Source of the DNA: Planctomycetaceae bacterium
GTDB lineage: Bacteria; Planctomycetota; Planctomycetia; Pirellulales; PNKZ01
Direction: 5' to 3'
DNA length: 38,435 nt
NCBI GenBank assembly: GCA_016793115.1
Contig: JAEUIN010000104.1
Span: forward strand, 1-38,435
The translations under genes and the position numbers were made by a program. Position 1 is the first letter of the stretch, and every line of letters starts with the position of its first letter. Of the stretch, positions 1 through 6,990 are shown in pieces. The notes under the pieces were generated by a model. The model was given only the letters and a program-made list of their open reading frames with translations. It ran no database searches and was not told where the DNA came from.

Positions 1-2
1 CC

Positions 3-134
3 GCCGGCCTCGCGCCGCTTCCCAACTGGGTCCGCCGCCTCGATCGAGTTCGCCTCTGGATTCAACTCAAACTTCTCATTCACACCGCCTACGTCCTCCT
101 CAAGGAACACCCACCCCCGATAGCTCATGCATAA
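3..134 (+). CDS. C-terminal end of an unidentified protein (cut by window edge)
   Basis: Reading frame 3 is open from the window edge to a TAA at 132-134, giving 43 residues that end in KEHPPPIAHA. Codon third positions are strongly G/C, as in the clear genes here, and the segment is helical-looking with mixed hydrophobic and basic residues (WIQLKLLIHTAYVLL). The other two forward frames are serine-rich and look non-coding. I do not recognise the family. The repeat mosaic starts right after the stop codon. Confidence 0.45.
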   Translation, partial: AGLAPLPNWVRRLDRVRLWIQLKLLIHTAYVLLKEHPPPIAHA

Positions 135-180
135 TGTTGCGCCGGGAGAAGGTGGGGGGAAGTCGATCGTCTACGCAGGG

Positions 181-404
181 GAACCCGGAGGGTTCCGGAG
201 ACGGTAGCCGGTGGTCGAGGCCGAGAGGCCGAACACCACCGGATAGCGATCCTGATTTAAACAGGGGCATCCCGGAGGGATGCCGAGAGCGATGGGCGTT
301 GCGTCTTGGCATCCCTCCGGGATGCCCTATCTCAAACACGACCATTGTCCGGTGGTGGCGCTGCGCTGACCACCGGCTAATGGCTTCCGTCCCTGCCGGG
401 ACGG
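181..404 (-). repeat. Palindrome cassette I, without transposase (P1-P2-P3-P3rev-P2rev-P4)
   Basis: This is an ordered set of hairpins: P1 (181-196, GAACCC-GGA-GGGTTC), P2 (206-242, CCGGTGGT arms around a GGCC inner stem), P3 (266-284, GGCATCCC-GGA-GGGATGCC), P3 reversed (308-326), P2 reversed (349-378) and P4 (387-404, CCGTCCC-TGCC-GGGACGG). Relative to the copies near 10.7-11.7 kb the order is inverted. Only 23 bp (285-307) separate the two P3 hairpins. Read on the minus strand, that spacer begins AAGA and ends CGCTCTC, like the spacer of the copy at 10713-10933. It is probably a non-autonomous derivative of the transposase element at 10976-11670. Confidence 0.8.
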
Positions 405-430
405 GGATGCATGACGCTGCGACGTTGATG

Positions 431-511
431 GATCTTCGTCGCCAACCTTTGCGCAACCCGTCCCTCACCCGCCGCTGCGCGGCGACCTCTCCCCGCGGGA
501 GAGGTGTGGGG
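431..511 (+). repeat. Family A repeat, copy 1
   Basis: An approximately 80-bp unit starting GATCTTCGTCGCCAA and containing CTCACCCGCCGCTGCGCGGC and a CCTCTCC/GGGAGAGG hairpin. Further copies are at 3595-3674, 6800-6870 (inverted), 10606-10690 (inverted), 11690-11770 (inverted) and 13455-13536. Here it directly follows P4 of cassette I and precedes a family B unit. Confidence 0.85.
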
Positions 512-529
512 ATGAGTTACGAGCCCGCG

Positions 530-588
530 TGCCGCGTGGGCCTCCGCGGTTCGTCGCGAAAGCGACGAATCGCCTCGACCCACCCTAC
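530..588 (+). repeat. Family B repeat, copy 1
   Basis: This unit contains CGCGTGGGCCTCCGCGG, an internal hairpin TTCGTCGC-GAAA-GCGACGAA and the end CCTCGACCCACCCTAC. It ends 8 bp before the stop codon of the minus-strand gene at 597-1568. Related units lie at 1644-1768, 10529-10590, 13370-13407, 13553-13589 and, decayed, 21781-21875. Confidence 0.8.
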
Positions 589-596
589 GGTGACGC

Positions 597-1568
597 TTAG
601 CGCAGCGTCTTGCCGGCGTCGAGGAGTTGGGAGTTGGAGACCGCGTTGCCTAGCTGGTCGAAGCCCGGGTATTGCCAGACGACGCGCTTTGTTTTCGGTT
701 CGATTTCCACGAGCACCGGTTGGCCGGGGCCGGCGTGGCAGTTGCCGAGCACGTAGTTGCCGCTCGGCAAGACTTCGAGCGTCGTGACCCACGCGAGCCG
801 AATGTTCGGCAGGTCGTCTTGCTTCAATTGCCAGACGATCTCGCCGGCCGGCGTGACTTCGAGCGCGCCGTGGCCGTTGCCGGTCGAGAGCAGCGTGTTG
901 CCGCTCGGCAAGCGCACGGCGGCGAAGCACTTGTTGCCCCAGGCTTCCGGGCCGTGCCCGCCCTGCGGATCGCGATCGAACAGCGGCACGCGGTATTCCC
1001 ACACGACATCGCCGGCCGGCGAATACTCGCGGACCGCGCCGTCGCCCTCGTGGCACACCAAATAGTTGCCGCTCGCGAGCTTGCGCACGAGCCGGGTATC
1101 GGTGTGCGGGTGGGGATGTTCGACCTTGAGCTTCACCTCGTGCAGGAGTTTGCCGGCGCGGTCGATTTCGATGATCCGCGCTGCGCCGCTCTCGGCGATC
1201 ATGAGCTTGCCGTCGGCGAGCGGTTGGAAGGCGTGCACCTCGACCTTGCGGCCGGCGTTGCCGTTTTGCGTCGCCGAGTCGTACGACCAGACGATTTCGC
1301 CGCTTGCCAGATCGACCTCGGCCACCTTGGCCGGGCCTTGTTGCAGGAGCACGGAGCGCGGCGTGCCGTCGTCGTCGCGGAGCACGTGGATGTCGTGGAT
1401 GCCGCCCCATTTCAGTTCACGCTCGAACCGGCCGTCGGCGGCGACGACCACGAGTTTGCCTTTGCCCTGCGTGATGAAGCGATGCCCGGCCGGCGCGGCG
1501 GCGTGGGCGACGCTCGCCGCCGCGACGAGGAGCAGGAGCGAAACGGCGAGGCGCGGAAAGCGGTTCAT
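597..1568 (-). CDS. Exported beta-propeller (PQQ-like/arylsulfotransferase-like repeat) protein
   Basis: A 323-residue protein, start ATG at 1568. Residues 1-24 form a signal peptide (basic NRFPR, then a Leu/Ala-rich core and an AHA-like cleavage site), so it should act outside the cytoplasm. The mature part is made of repeated blades with the pattern G-E-I-V-W-x-Y/Q (for example GEIVWSY, GDVVWEY, GEIVWQL, KRVVWQY) alternating with LASGNYLV, LPSGNTLL and LPSGNYVL segments. These are typical of PQQ-like or arylsulfotransferase-type beta-propellers. I see no catalytic signature, so binding or scaffolding is as likely as catalysis. The open frame continues upstream of 1568 into the neighbouring gene as an antisense shadow and should not be read as a fusion. 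Repeats flank it on both sides. Confidence 0.8.
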   Translation of the reverse strand: MNRFPRLAVSLLLLVAAASVAHAAAPAGHRFITQGKGKLVVVAADGRFERELKWGGIHDIHVLRDDDGTPRSVLLQQGPAKVAEVDLASGEIVWSYDSATQNGNAGRKVEVHAFQPLADGKLMIAESGAARIIEIDRAGKLLHEVKLKVEHPHPHTDTRLVRKLASGNYLVCHEGDGAVREYSPAGDVVWEYRVPLFDRDPQGGHGPEAWGNKCFAAVRLPSGNTLLSTGNGHGALEVTPAGEIVWQLKQDDLPNIRLAWVTTLEVLPSGNYVLGNCHAGPGQPVLVEIEPKTKRVVWQYPGFDQLGNAVSNSQLLDAGKTLR

Positions 1569-1643
1569 AGTTGTGTACGGCCTGCGATGAGGGGCGACGC
1601 GACGCCCCAGATTGTCGTCGGCGGCGCGGGGAAAGGAAAGTGC

Positions 1644-1768
1644 GTAGGGTGGGTCGAGCGCACCGCCGCGAAGCGGTGGTCGGCGAGGCCCACGCGGAAT
1701 GTGCGCCGATTCCGCGTGGGCCTCCGCGGTTCGGCGCGCCCGCGACGAACCGCCTCGACCCACCCTAC
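1644..1768. repeat. Family B repeat, long inverted form
   Basis: The element begins GTAGGGTGGGTCGAG (1644-1658) and ends with its exact reverse complement (1754-1768). Its centre is a perfect 15-bp hairpin, AGGCCCACGCGGAAT at 1686-1700 and its complement at 1709-1723, around an 8-nt loop. It fills almost the whole gap between two minus-strand genes and ends 6 bp before the ATPase stop codon at 1775. Confidence 0.85.
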
Positions 1769-1774
1769 AAATCG

Positions 1775-3007
1775 TTACGCCGAGAGGTATTCGCCGGGGA
1801 TCACGCGCATGAGTTCTTCGAGGCTGGTCACGCCTTGGGCGACTTTCAGCAGGCCGGCGCGGCGGAAGTTGGTATAGCCGGCCTCTTCCGCGGCTTGCGT
1901 GAGTTCTTCGTCCGCGGCCTGCTCCGCGATGAGCTTGCGGAGGCGCGGCGTGATCGCCAGCAGTTCGAAAATGCCGGTCTGGGCCGAGAAGCCGTCGCGG
2001 CAATGTTCGCAGCCGCGCGGGCCGTAGATCACGGAGCCTTGGCCGGGCGCCAGCCATGGACGAACGTCGTCGAACATCCGGGGCGCGTGGCTCACGTCGA
2101 CGGCCAGGCGGCAATGTTGGCAGAGGACGCGCACAAGCCGCTGACTGACGACGCCGAGCAACGACGACGCGAGAAAATGCGGATGCACTTCGTAGTTCAA
2201 CATGGCCCGCACGGCCCCGGCGGCGACCGGGGCGTGCATCGTGGCGAGCACGAGATGCCCGCTGTTGGCGGCGCGAATCGCCGTCTGCGCGGTGACCTTG
2301 TCGCGAATCTCGCCGATGAGAATGACGTCGGGGGATTGGCGGAGCACGCTGCGGAGCAGTTCCGGGAAGTCGAGCCCGATCGTCTGCTCGACTTGCGACT
2401 GCCGCACGCCGGGAATCTCGCACTCGATCGGGTCTTCGATCGTATTGAGCTTGCGGCGGCCGTCGTTGAGGTGCCGCAGGCAGGCGTAGAGCGTGGTCGT
2501 CTTGCCTGCGCCGCTGGGGCCGGTGACGAGCAGCAACCCGCCGGGGGTTTGCAGAATGCTCAAGAGCTCGCGGAGCTGATGCTTTTCCAGCCCGAGATCG
2601 TCGAAGCCGTCGCCGCGGCGATCGCGGCCGAGCAGGCGAATACTGAAGTCTTCGCCGTGCAGAGTGGGAATGGTGTTGATTCGCAGATCGCGTCGCCGGC
2701 CGCCGGGGCCTTCGTACACCCAGCGGCCGTCGGCGGGGCGGCGTTTCTCGCTGAGGTCCATCTCGGCCGCGGTCTTGAGGAAATTCATGCAGCGCCGGCC
2801 GTCGGCGATGCGGAGATCGTGGAGCACGCGCATCGCCCCCATCACGCGCACGGAAACCCGGACGAGGTTCAACTCCGAGGTGAGGAAGAGGTCGCCGGCG
2901 TCGAGCGCCGCGGCTTCTTCGACGATTTGCATCACGGCCGCTTCGGGATCGTCGCCGACGATGAGCGGGGACGTCTCTTGGAAATCGATCTTGGGCTCGA
3001 CGGACAT
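1775..3007 (-). CDS. GspE/PilB-type secretion or pilus ATPase, short form
   Basis: A 410-residue protein of the type II/type IV secretion ATPase superfamily, which powers assembly of pilus or pseudopilus fibres at the inner membrane. Visible motifs are Walker A GPSGAGKTT (residues 163-171), an Asp-box-like stretch TIEDPIE (about 189-195), Walker B VILIGEIRD (228-236), a His-box region ATMHAP (about 255-260) and two Cys pairs, C296/C299 and C333/C336, matching the zinc-binding C-terminal part of GspE/PilB. The extra N-terminal domains of full GspE/PilB (usually 500-570 residues) are missing; the protein starts at the PAS-like N2 region. No other pilus or secretion gene is in the window. It lies 36 bp downstream of the STAS gene and is probably co-transcribed with it. 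Confidence 0.9.
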   Translation of the reverse strand: MSVEPKIDFQETSPLIVGDDPEAAVMQIVEEAAALDAGDLFLTSELNLVRVSVRVMGAMRVLHDLRIADGRRCMNFLKTAAEMDLSEKRRPADGRWVYEGPGGRRRDLRINTIPTLHGEDFSIRLLGRDRRGDGFDDLGLEKHQLRELLSILQTPGGLLLVTGPSGAGKTTTLYACLRHLNDGRRKLNTIEDPIECEIPGVRQSQVEQTIGLDFPELLRSVLRQSPDVILIGEIRDKVTAQTAIRAANSGHLVLATMHAPVAAGAVRAMLNYEVHPHFLASSLLGVVSQRLVRVLCQHCRLAVDVSHAPRMFDDVRPWLAPGQGSVIYGPRGCEHCRDGFSAQTGIFELLAITPRLRKLIAEQAADEELTQAAEEAGYTNFRRAGLLKVAQGVTSLEELMRVIPGEYLSA

Positions 3008-3043
3008 CGGAACACGGCTCCGGAGCGAGAGAAACGGCGAAAC

Positions 3044-3355
3044 TCAGTCGATACGAAACACCGTGCCGAGCCGCATCAGGTCGAACGTCTGCCGCACGGC
3101 GCGCGACGGCGAGGCGAGCGAGAGTTCGCCGCCGTGCTCCGCGAACCGCTTGTGGCAATGCAGCAGCCCGCCGATGCCGGCCGAAGTGATGAACTCCGAA
3201 TCCTCGAGATTGAGGCGCATCCGGCGACGGTACATATCCGGGCCGACGAGGTCGACGAGCTTCTCGGCGAGCAGCTCCGGGGCGTCGGGCGCGATCGGCC
3301 CGACGGACTTCACGTGAACACGCTCGTCGTCGCCTTCAACGATGTGGAATTTCAT
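3044..3355 (-). CDS. STAS-domain protein (anti-sigma factor antagonist-like)
   Basis: A 103-residue protein, start ATG at 3355. The segment RLNLEDSEFITSAGIGGLLHCHKRF (residues 47-71, described by its key residues) matches the STAS core seen in SpoIIAA/RsbV proteins, with S58 before Ala-Gly at the phosphorylatable Ser position and T57 next to it. The C-terminal part (ASPSRAVRQTFDLMRLGTVF) is the usual last helix region. Such proteins normally relay a partner-switch signal. No anti-sigma kinase or SpoIIE-type phosphatase is visible here. The gene is directly upstream of the GspE-like ATPase gene in the same direction, so a role linked to that ATPase is possible but unproven. Confidence 0.85.
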   Translation of the reverse strand: MKFHIVEGDDERVHVKSVGPIAPDAPELLAEKLVDLVGPDMYRRRMRLNLEDSEFITSAGIGGLLHCHKRFAEHGGELSLASPSRAVRQTFDLMRLGTVFRID

Positions 3356-3696
3356 AGAAATCTTTTTTACCGCGCGCCGCGACCGGAGGGAACCCGGCGA
3401 GCTTAACGAGCGACGATGTGCGCGGCGTTAGCGAACGCGCTGATTCGTGTGTGGAGTGCGGCGATGTCGCGCTCTCACGTTGCGCGACGTCGCGTTCCGC
3501 ACGCCATTCGTCGGCGCGCCGACGCAACGCTGCGACGTCGACCCGCTTACTGACGTGCGCGGCTCTGAGGCTGCTTCGCGGTGCGACTTTGACTGATCTT
3601 CGTCGCCAAACGTTGGGCTGCGCGGCCCTCACCCGCCGCTGCGCGGCGACCTCTCCCAGGGGGAGAGGTGTGGAGGGTCGACCCGCCCTGCGAGAT
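3356..3696. other. Intergenic region with family A repeat and GC-rich remnants
   Basis: This gap lies between two minus-strand genes. It holds a TTTTTT tract at 3363-3368 just upstream of the STAS start codon, GC-rich sequence rich in GACGTCG motifs (about 3480-3545) and a family A repeat at 3595-3674. I see no credible gene; the frames open through it have atypical composition. Confidence 0.6.
3595..3674 (+). repeat. Family A repeat, copy 2
   Basis: It has GATCTTCGTCGCCAA, CCTCACCCGCCGCTGCGCGG and the hairpin CCTCTCCCAGGGGGAGAGG. It ends 22 bp before the stop codon of the minus-strand gene at 3697-4665. Confidence 0.85.
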
Positions 3697-4665
3697 TCAG
3701 CGCGGGGCGGCGGGCAAGGCGGCCATGCCGCTGGGGCGGCCCCCTTCGTAGACCGAGAACTCCGCCCAGATCGGCAGATGGTCCGACACCTTGAGCGCTT
3801 GTTCCTGCGTGAGGTTGAACTCGCGCATCACGTCGAGCACGCCGGCCATGCCGAGATATTCGCTCGTCGCCAAGCGATCGAAGAGAACGTTGTCGTAAGT
3901 GTGGTCGGCGCGGGTGTTCGTCGGCACGCCGCTGACGACGTAGGAAATGTTTTGCACCAAGCCGAGTTGGCCCAGGTGGGCTTCGTCGACGTTGAAGTCG
4001 CCGAGCATGACGACGTCGTCTTCGCCGCGGCCGTCGTTGCGGACGGCCCGGAACACGTCGTCGAGCGCGTTGAGTTCGCCGTCGGTCTCGTCGGGATCGG
4101 TGTGCACGTTGACGAGCGTGAACGTGAAGGCTTCGTTGGGCGGAGCGCCGCGGGCCCGAAAGCCGGCCACGAGCGGCTCGCGATGGAGCAGGTCGTCGGG
4201 ATCGCTCACGGTGTAGACGCTGCTGCGGTCGATCTCGAGCCGCGACATGTCGAACAGAAACGCGTACTGCTCTTTGCTGTCGCTGCGGCCGAGGCGCGGG
4301 CCGAGCACGTAGTCGTATTGCGCGCCGCCGGTGTTGACCAAGCGGACGAACTGCATGAGGAAGTCGGGATTCTTCGCGCGGATTTCCTGCACCGCGACGA
4401 CGTCGAATTTGCGGATGATCTTGGCGAGCGTGTCGGCGACTTTCGGGTCGCTCAGCTTTTGCTCGCCGAAGACCTGAATGTTGAAGGAGCCGATGCGGAT
4501 CGTGTTGCCGGGGCGGACGGGGACCACGCCCTTGACGGCTTGCGCGACCGTGCCCCGCTCTTTGACGCTGAGGCCGTTGAGCCCGCCGATTTCGTATTTC
4601 TGCAAGAAGAGCCAGGCGCCGATGATGGCGACGACGGGCAACAGAACGACGAACTGGCGCTGCAT
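3697..4665 (-). CDS. Membrane-anchored endonuclease/exonuclease/phosphatase-fold protein
   Basis: A 322-residue protein, start ATG at 4665 with a purine-rich GGGAGGGG just upstream. A hydrophobic N-terminal helix (residues 5-21) should anchor it in the membrane or act as a signal. The rest carries the DNase I-like phosphohydrolase motifs: N62 in FNIQVFG, E94 in VQEIRA, H188 and D190 in VNVHTD, D223 and N225 in LGDFN, D258/N259 in TYDNVLFD and D295/H296 in SDHLPIWAEF. All expected metal and catalytic residues are present, so it is probably active. The substrate could be DNA, RNA or a phospho-ester lipid or nucleotide; the sequence does not decide. A secreted nuclease is a reasonable guess. Confidence 0.88.
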   Translation of the reverse strand: MQRQFVVLLPVVAIIGAWLFLQKYEIGGLNGLSVKERGTVAQAVKGVVPVRPGNTIRIGSFNIQVFGEQKLSDPKVADTLAKIIRKFDVVAVQEIRAKNPDFLMQFVRLVNTGGAQYDYVLGPRLGRSDSKEQYAFLFDMSRLEIDRSSVYTVSDPDDLLHREPLVAGFRARGAPPNEAFTFTLVNVHTDPDETDGELNALDDVFRAVRNDGRGEDDVVMLGDFNVDEAHLGQLGLVQNISYVVSGVPTNTRADHTYDNVLFDRLATSEYLGMAGVLDVMREFNLTQEQALKVSDHLPIWAEFSVYEGGRPSGMAALPAAPR

Positions 4666-4823
4666 AGCCCCTCCCTGGGCCGGCCGGCTTGAGCGGCGCG
4701 ATCGCGACGACGAGACACGCGGCGCGCGCGACGGCGCTTGTCTTTACTGTATCGAAAGTTCGGCGTGTGAAGATGACGCAAAGTGTGCGGCGACGGCGCT
4801 GCCGGCAGTGGTGCTTCGCGGCT

Positions 4824-5333
4824 TCACCGGCGGGCTTCGCGGACGACGTGGGCCAGCTCGGGCGCGATGAGTTTTTCCATCGCGAGGCGCACTCCGCCGG
4901 GGGAGCCGGGCATGGTGAACACCGCGGTGCGCTCGATGAGCCCGCCGACGGCGCGGCTCAACATGCCGGCGGCGCCGATTTCTTGGTAGCTCAAGAGGCG
5001 GAAGATTTCGCCGTAGCCGGGGAGCGACTTGGTGAGCAGCGACGAGACGGTCTCGAATGTCTGATCGCGGCTCGAGATGCCGGTGCCGCCGGTGAGCAAC
5101 ACGGCGTCGATCTCCTCGCGCACGACGAACTCTTCGAGCAGGGCGCGCATGCGGGGCGGATCGTCGGGGATGATCTCGCGGGCGACGACGGCGTGGCCGG
5201 CCGCGACCAAGAGTTCGGCCACCGTGCGGCCGCCGGTGTCGGTTTCCGGGGTCCGCGTGTCGCTCACGGTGACGACGGCGCAGCGCACCGAAGTCGGGCT
5301 GGTCGCACGATGTTCGGCCGACGATTGACTCAT
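4824..5333 (-). CDS. moaB: MoaB/MogA-family molybdenum cofactor biosynthesis protein
   Basis: A 169-residue protein, start ATG at 5333 behind AGGAG-type purine tracts. It shows the family core: VTVSDTR (residues 22-28), TGGTG (81-85) followed by S87-R89-D90, the conserved E94 region and MPGSP (141-145). MogA adenylylates molybdopterin before molybdenum insertion; bacterial MoaB is the close homologue, sometimes with unclear activity. The length fits both. No other Moco gene is in the window. The 158-bp gap to the endonuclease gene and the 202-bp gap upstream suggest a single-gene unit. Confidence 0.88.
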   Translation of the reverse strand: MSQSSAEHRATSPTSVRCAVVTVSDTRTPETDTGGRTVAELLVAAGHAVVAREIIPDDPPRMRALLEEFVVREEIDAVLLTGGTGISSRDQTFETVSSLLTKSLPGYGEIFRLLSYQEIGAAGMLSRAVGGLIERTAVFTMPGSPGGVRLAMEKLIAPELAHVVREARR

Positions 5334-5535
5334 TTCCTGGGCTCCTCACCGCGAAAAACCGGCAAATCCGCTACGACAACTCGCCGTGCGGCCGGCGGTC
5401 CCCGGTTTCGATTCCGTCGCCGCGGCCGGTCGACCTATAATAACGATGTTTCGCCCGGCGCGCGTCGCCCCCATAGAATGCGAGGGGGATTCCTCGGCGA
5501 TCGTTCGCGTCGCCGCCGGCGGAGAACCAGATCCA

Positions 5536-6774
5536 ATGAAGCCCGTCGCTTTCGCTCCCCGTATGTTGCGTCGCCTCTCTCTTGCCGCGGCCGCGCTCGC
5601 TCCGCTTGGGGCGGTGATCGCCTGCGCAGCGCCCGTCGCGGCCGACGACTTTCTACTGGCCGGCGGCGGACGCTTGAGCGGCCAACTCGCCAACGTCGAC
5701 GAAACGCCGCGCACCAAGTATGAGATTCGGCTCGCCTCCGGCGGAGTCGTCACGCTCGCGGCCGAGCAAGTGGCGAGCGTCGTCCGTCGCACGCCGGAGC
5801 AGATCGAATACGACCGGCTTCGCCACGAGAAGCCCGACACGGCCGAAGGGCACTTCGAGCTGGCCGAATGGTGCCGCGACAAGAAGCTCGCCGAAGAGCG
5901 CAAAGTTCACTTGGAGCGGGCCATCGAGCTGGAGCCCGACCATGTGAAGGCCCGCGCCGCGCTCGGCTACAACCGCATTCAAGGGCAGTGGCGCACTCGC
6001 GCGGAGCATCTCTCGGCGCTCGGCAAGGTGCAATACAAAGGGCAGTGGCGCTACCCGCAAGAAGTCGAGATCATGGAGGCGAAGGCGAAGGCCGACTTGG
6101 CGAAGTCGACGTGGTACGCGAACTTGAAGCGTTGGCGCTCCTGGTTCGGCACGCCGAAGCAGGCGGAAGCGATCGCCGCGCTGGAAGCGCTCACCGATCC
6201 GGCCGCCGTGCCCGCCTTGAAGGAATACATGGACAAAGAGCCGGCCGAGGACGTTCGCAAATACTACGTGCGCGGGCTCGCGCACATCGGCAGCGTGCCG
6301 GCCGACTTGCTCTTGGCCGATCGGTCGCTCAACGACCCGTCGCAAGAGATTCGCCTGACGTGCCTCGACTATCTCGACGACGTGCCGCAGGCCATGCTCG
6401 TCGACTACTACATTCAGCAGCTGCGCAGCACCGACAACGCCGTGGTGAATCGCGCCGCGGTCGCGCTCTCGCGGTTCAAAGATCCGCGCTCGATCAGCCC
6501 GCTGATCGAGGCCTTGGTGACGACGCACAAGTTTGCGGTGACGACGGGCAATTCCGGCGGCAGCTTGAGCGCCACGCAAGGCACCGGCGGCTCGGGCATC
6601 TCGATGGGCTCGAGCACGCGCATCGTCACGCAAAAGCTGGAAAACCCCGGCGTGCTCGACGCGCTCGTGACCACGCTCGAAGGCAAAGTGAACTACCGCT
6701 ACGACCTCGCGGCCTGGAAGAATTGGTACGCCGGGCAAAAGAAAATGCGGCTTTTAGACGTGCGCCGCTCGTAG
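5536..6774 (+). CDS. Exported HEAT/TPR-repeat protein
   Basis: A 412-residue protein if translation starts at the ATG at 5536; the ATG at 5563 (MLRRLSLAA) is an alternative. Either gives a signal peptide ending near VAADD (residue 37). Residues 38-85 look like a small beta domain (GGRLSGQLANVDE, SGGVVTLAAEQVASV). Residues 100-145 form one or two TPR-like helical hairpins (AEGHFELAEWCRDKKLAEE, AIELEPDHVKARAALGY). Residues 210-335 contain HEAT-type repeats (DPAAVPALKEYM, NAVVNRAAVALSRFKDPRSI). A Gly/Ser-rich linker (about 338-362) precedes the end. It is a type common in planctomycetes, probably a periplasmic scaffold; I see no catalytic motif. Confidence 0.82.
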   Translation: MKPVAFAPRMLRRLSLAAAALAPLGAVIACAAPVAADDFLLAGGGRLSGQLANVDETPRTKYEIRLASGGVVTLAAEQVASVVRRTPEQIEYDRLRHEKPDTAEGHFELAEWCRDKKLAEERKVHLERAIELEPDHVKARAALGYNRIQGQWRTRAEHLSALGKVQYKGQWRYPQEVEIMEAKAKADLAKSTWYANLKRWRSWFGTPKQAEAIAALEALTDPAAVPALKEYMDKEPAEDVRKYYVRGLAHIGSVPADLLLADRSLNDPSQEIRLTCLDYLDDVPQAMLVDYYIQQLRSTDNAVVNRAAVALSRFKDPRSISPLIEALVTTHKFAVTTGNSGGSLSATQGTGGSGISMGSSTRIVTQKLENPGVLDALVTTLEGKVNYRYDLAAWKNWYAGQKKMRLLDVRRS

Positions 6775-6799
6775 GCGCCAGGCGACGCCTCTCTATTTC

Positions 6800-6870
6800 A
6801 CACCTCTCCCCCTGGGAGAGGTCGCCGCGCAGCGGCGGGTGAGGGGCGGGCGAGCGCAACGTTTGGCGTC
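6800..6870 (-). repeat. Family A repeat, copy 3 (inverted)
   Basis: It contains the CACCTCTCCCCCTGGGAGAG hairpin, GCCGCGCAGCGGCGGGTGAG and CGTTTGGCG. It starts 25 bp after the stop codon of the HEAT-repeat gene. Confidence 0.8.
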
Positions 6871-6945
6871 GGGGATCGAACGACGCACCGACGCCGCGAC
6901 GCCGCGACGTTGCGAGCGCGACGCCAAACGTTCCGCGGCGCGACC

Positions 6946-6987
6946 GTCATCCGGCCCTGCGGGCCACCTTCTGCCGGCGGGAGAAGG
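6946..6987 (+). repeat. Family A variant hairpin
   Basis: CATCCGGCCCTGCGGGCC followed by CCTTCT...AGAAGG. Another copy is at 11897-11940. It ends 3 bp before the stop codon of the minus-strand TMTC-like gene, so its hairpin could end or stabilise that transcript. Confidence 0.7.
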
Positions 6988-6990
6988 AAA

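Noticed and set aside
134..787. Plus-strand frame through the first repeat mosaic
   Set aside because: It translates palindromic repeats and the antisense of the propeller gene; its composition is unlike the real genes.
597..3158. An 853-codon minus-strand frame that would join the beta-propeller protein to an Arg-rich N-terminal part
   Set aside because: The upstream part runs out of phase through the GspE-like ATPase gene, is extremely Arg/Pro-rich and lacks domains. The signal peptide at 1568 marks the true start.
1571..3406. A 611-codon plus-strand frame
   Set aside because: It is antisense to the ATPase and STAS genes, whose motifs are unmistakable. High GC content creates long antisense frames here.
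6800..6987. Intrinsic terminators formed by family A hairpins
   Set aside because: Stems are good but no T-run follows on either strand, so I list them as repeats. Termination by another mechanism is possible.
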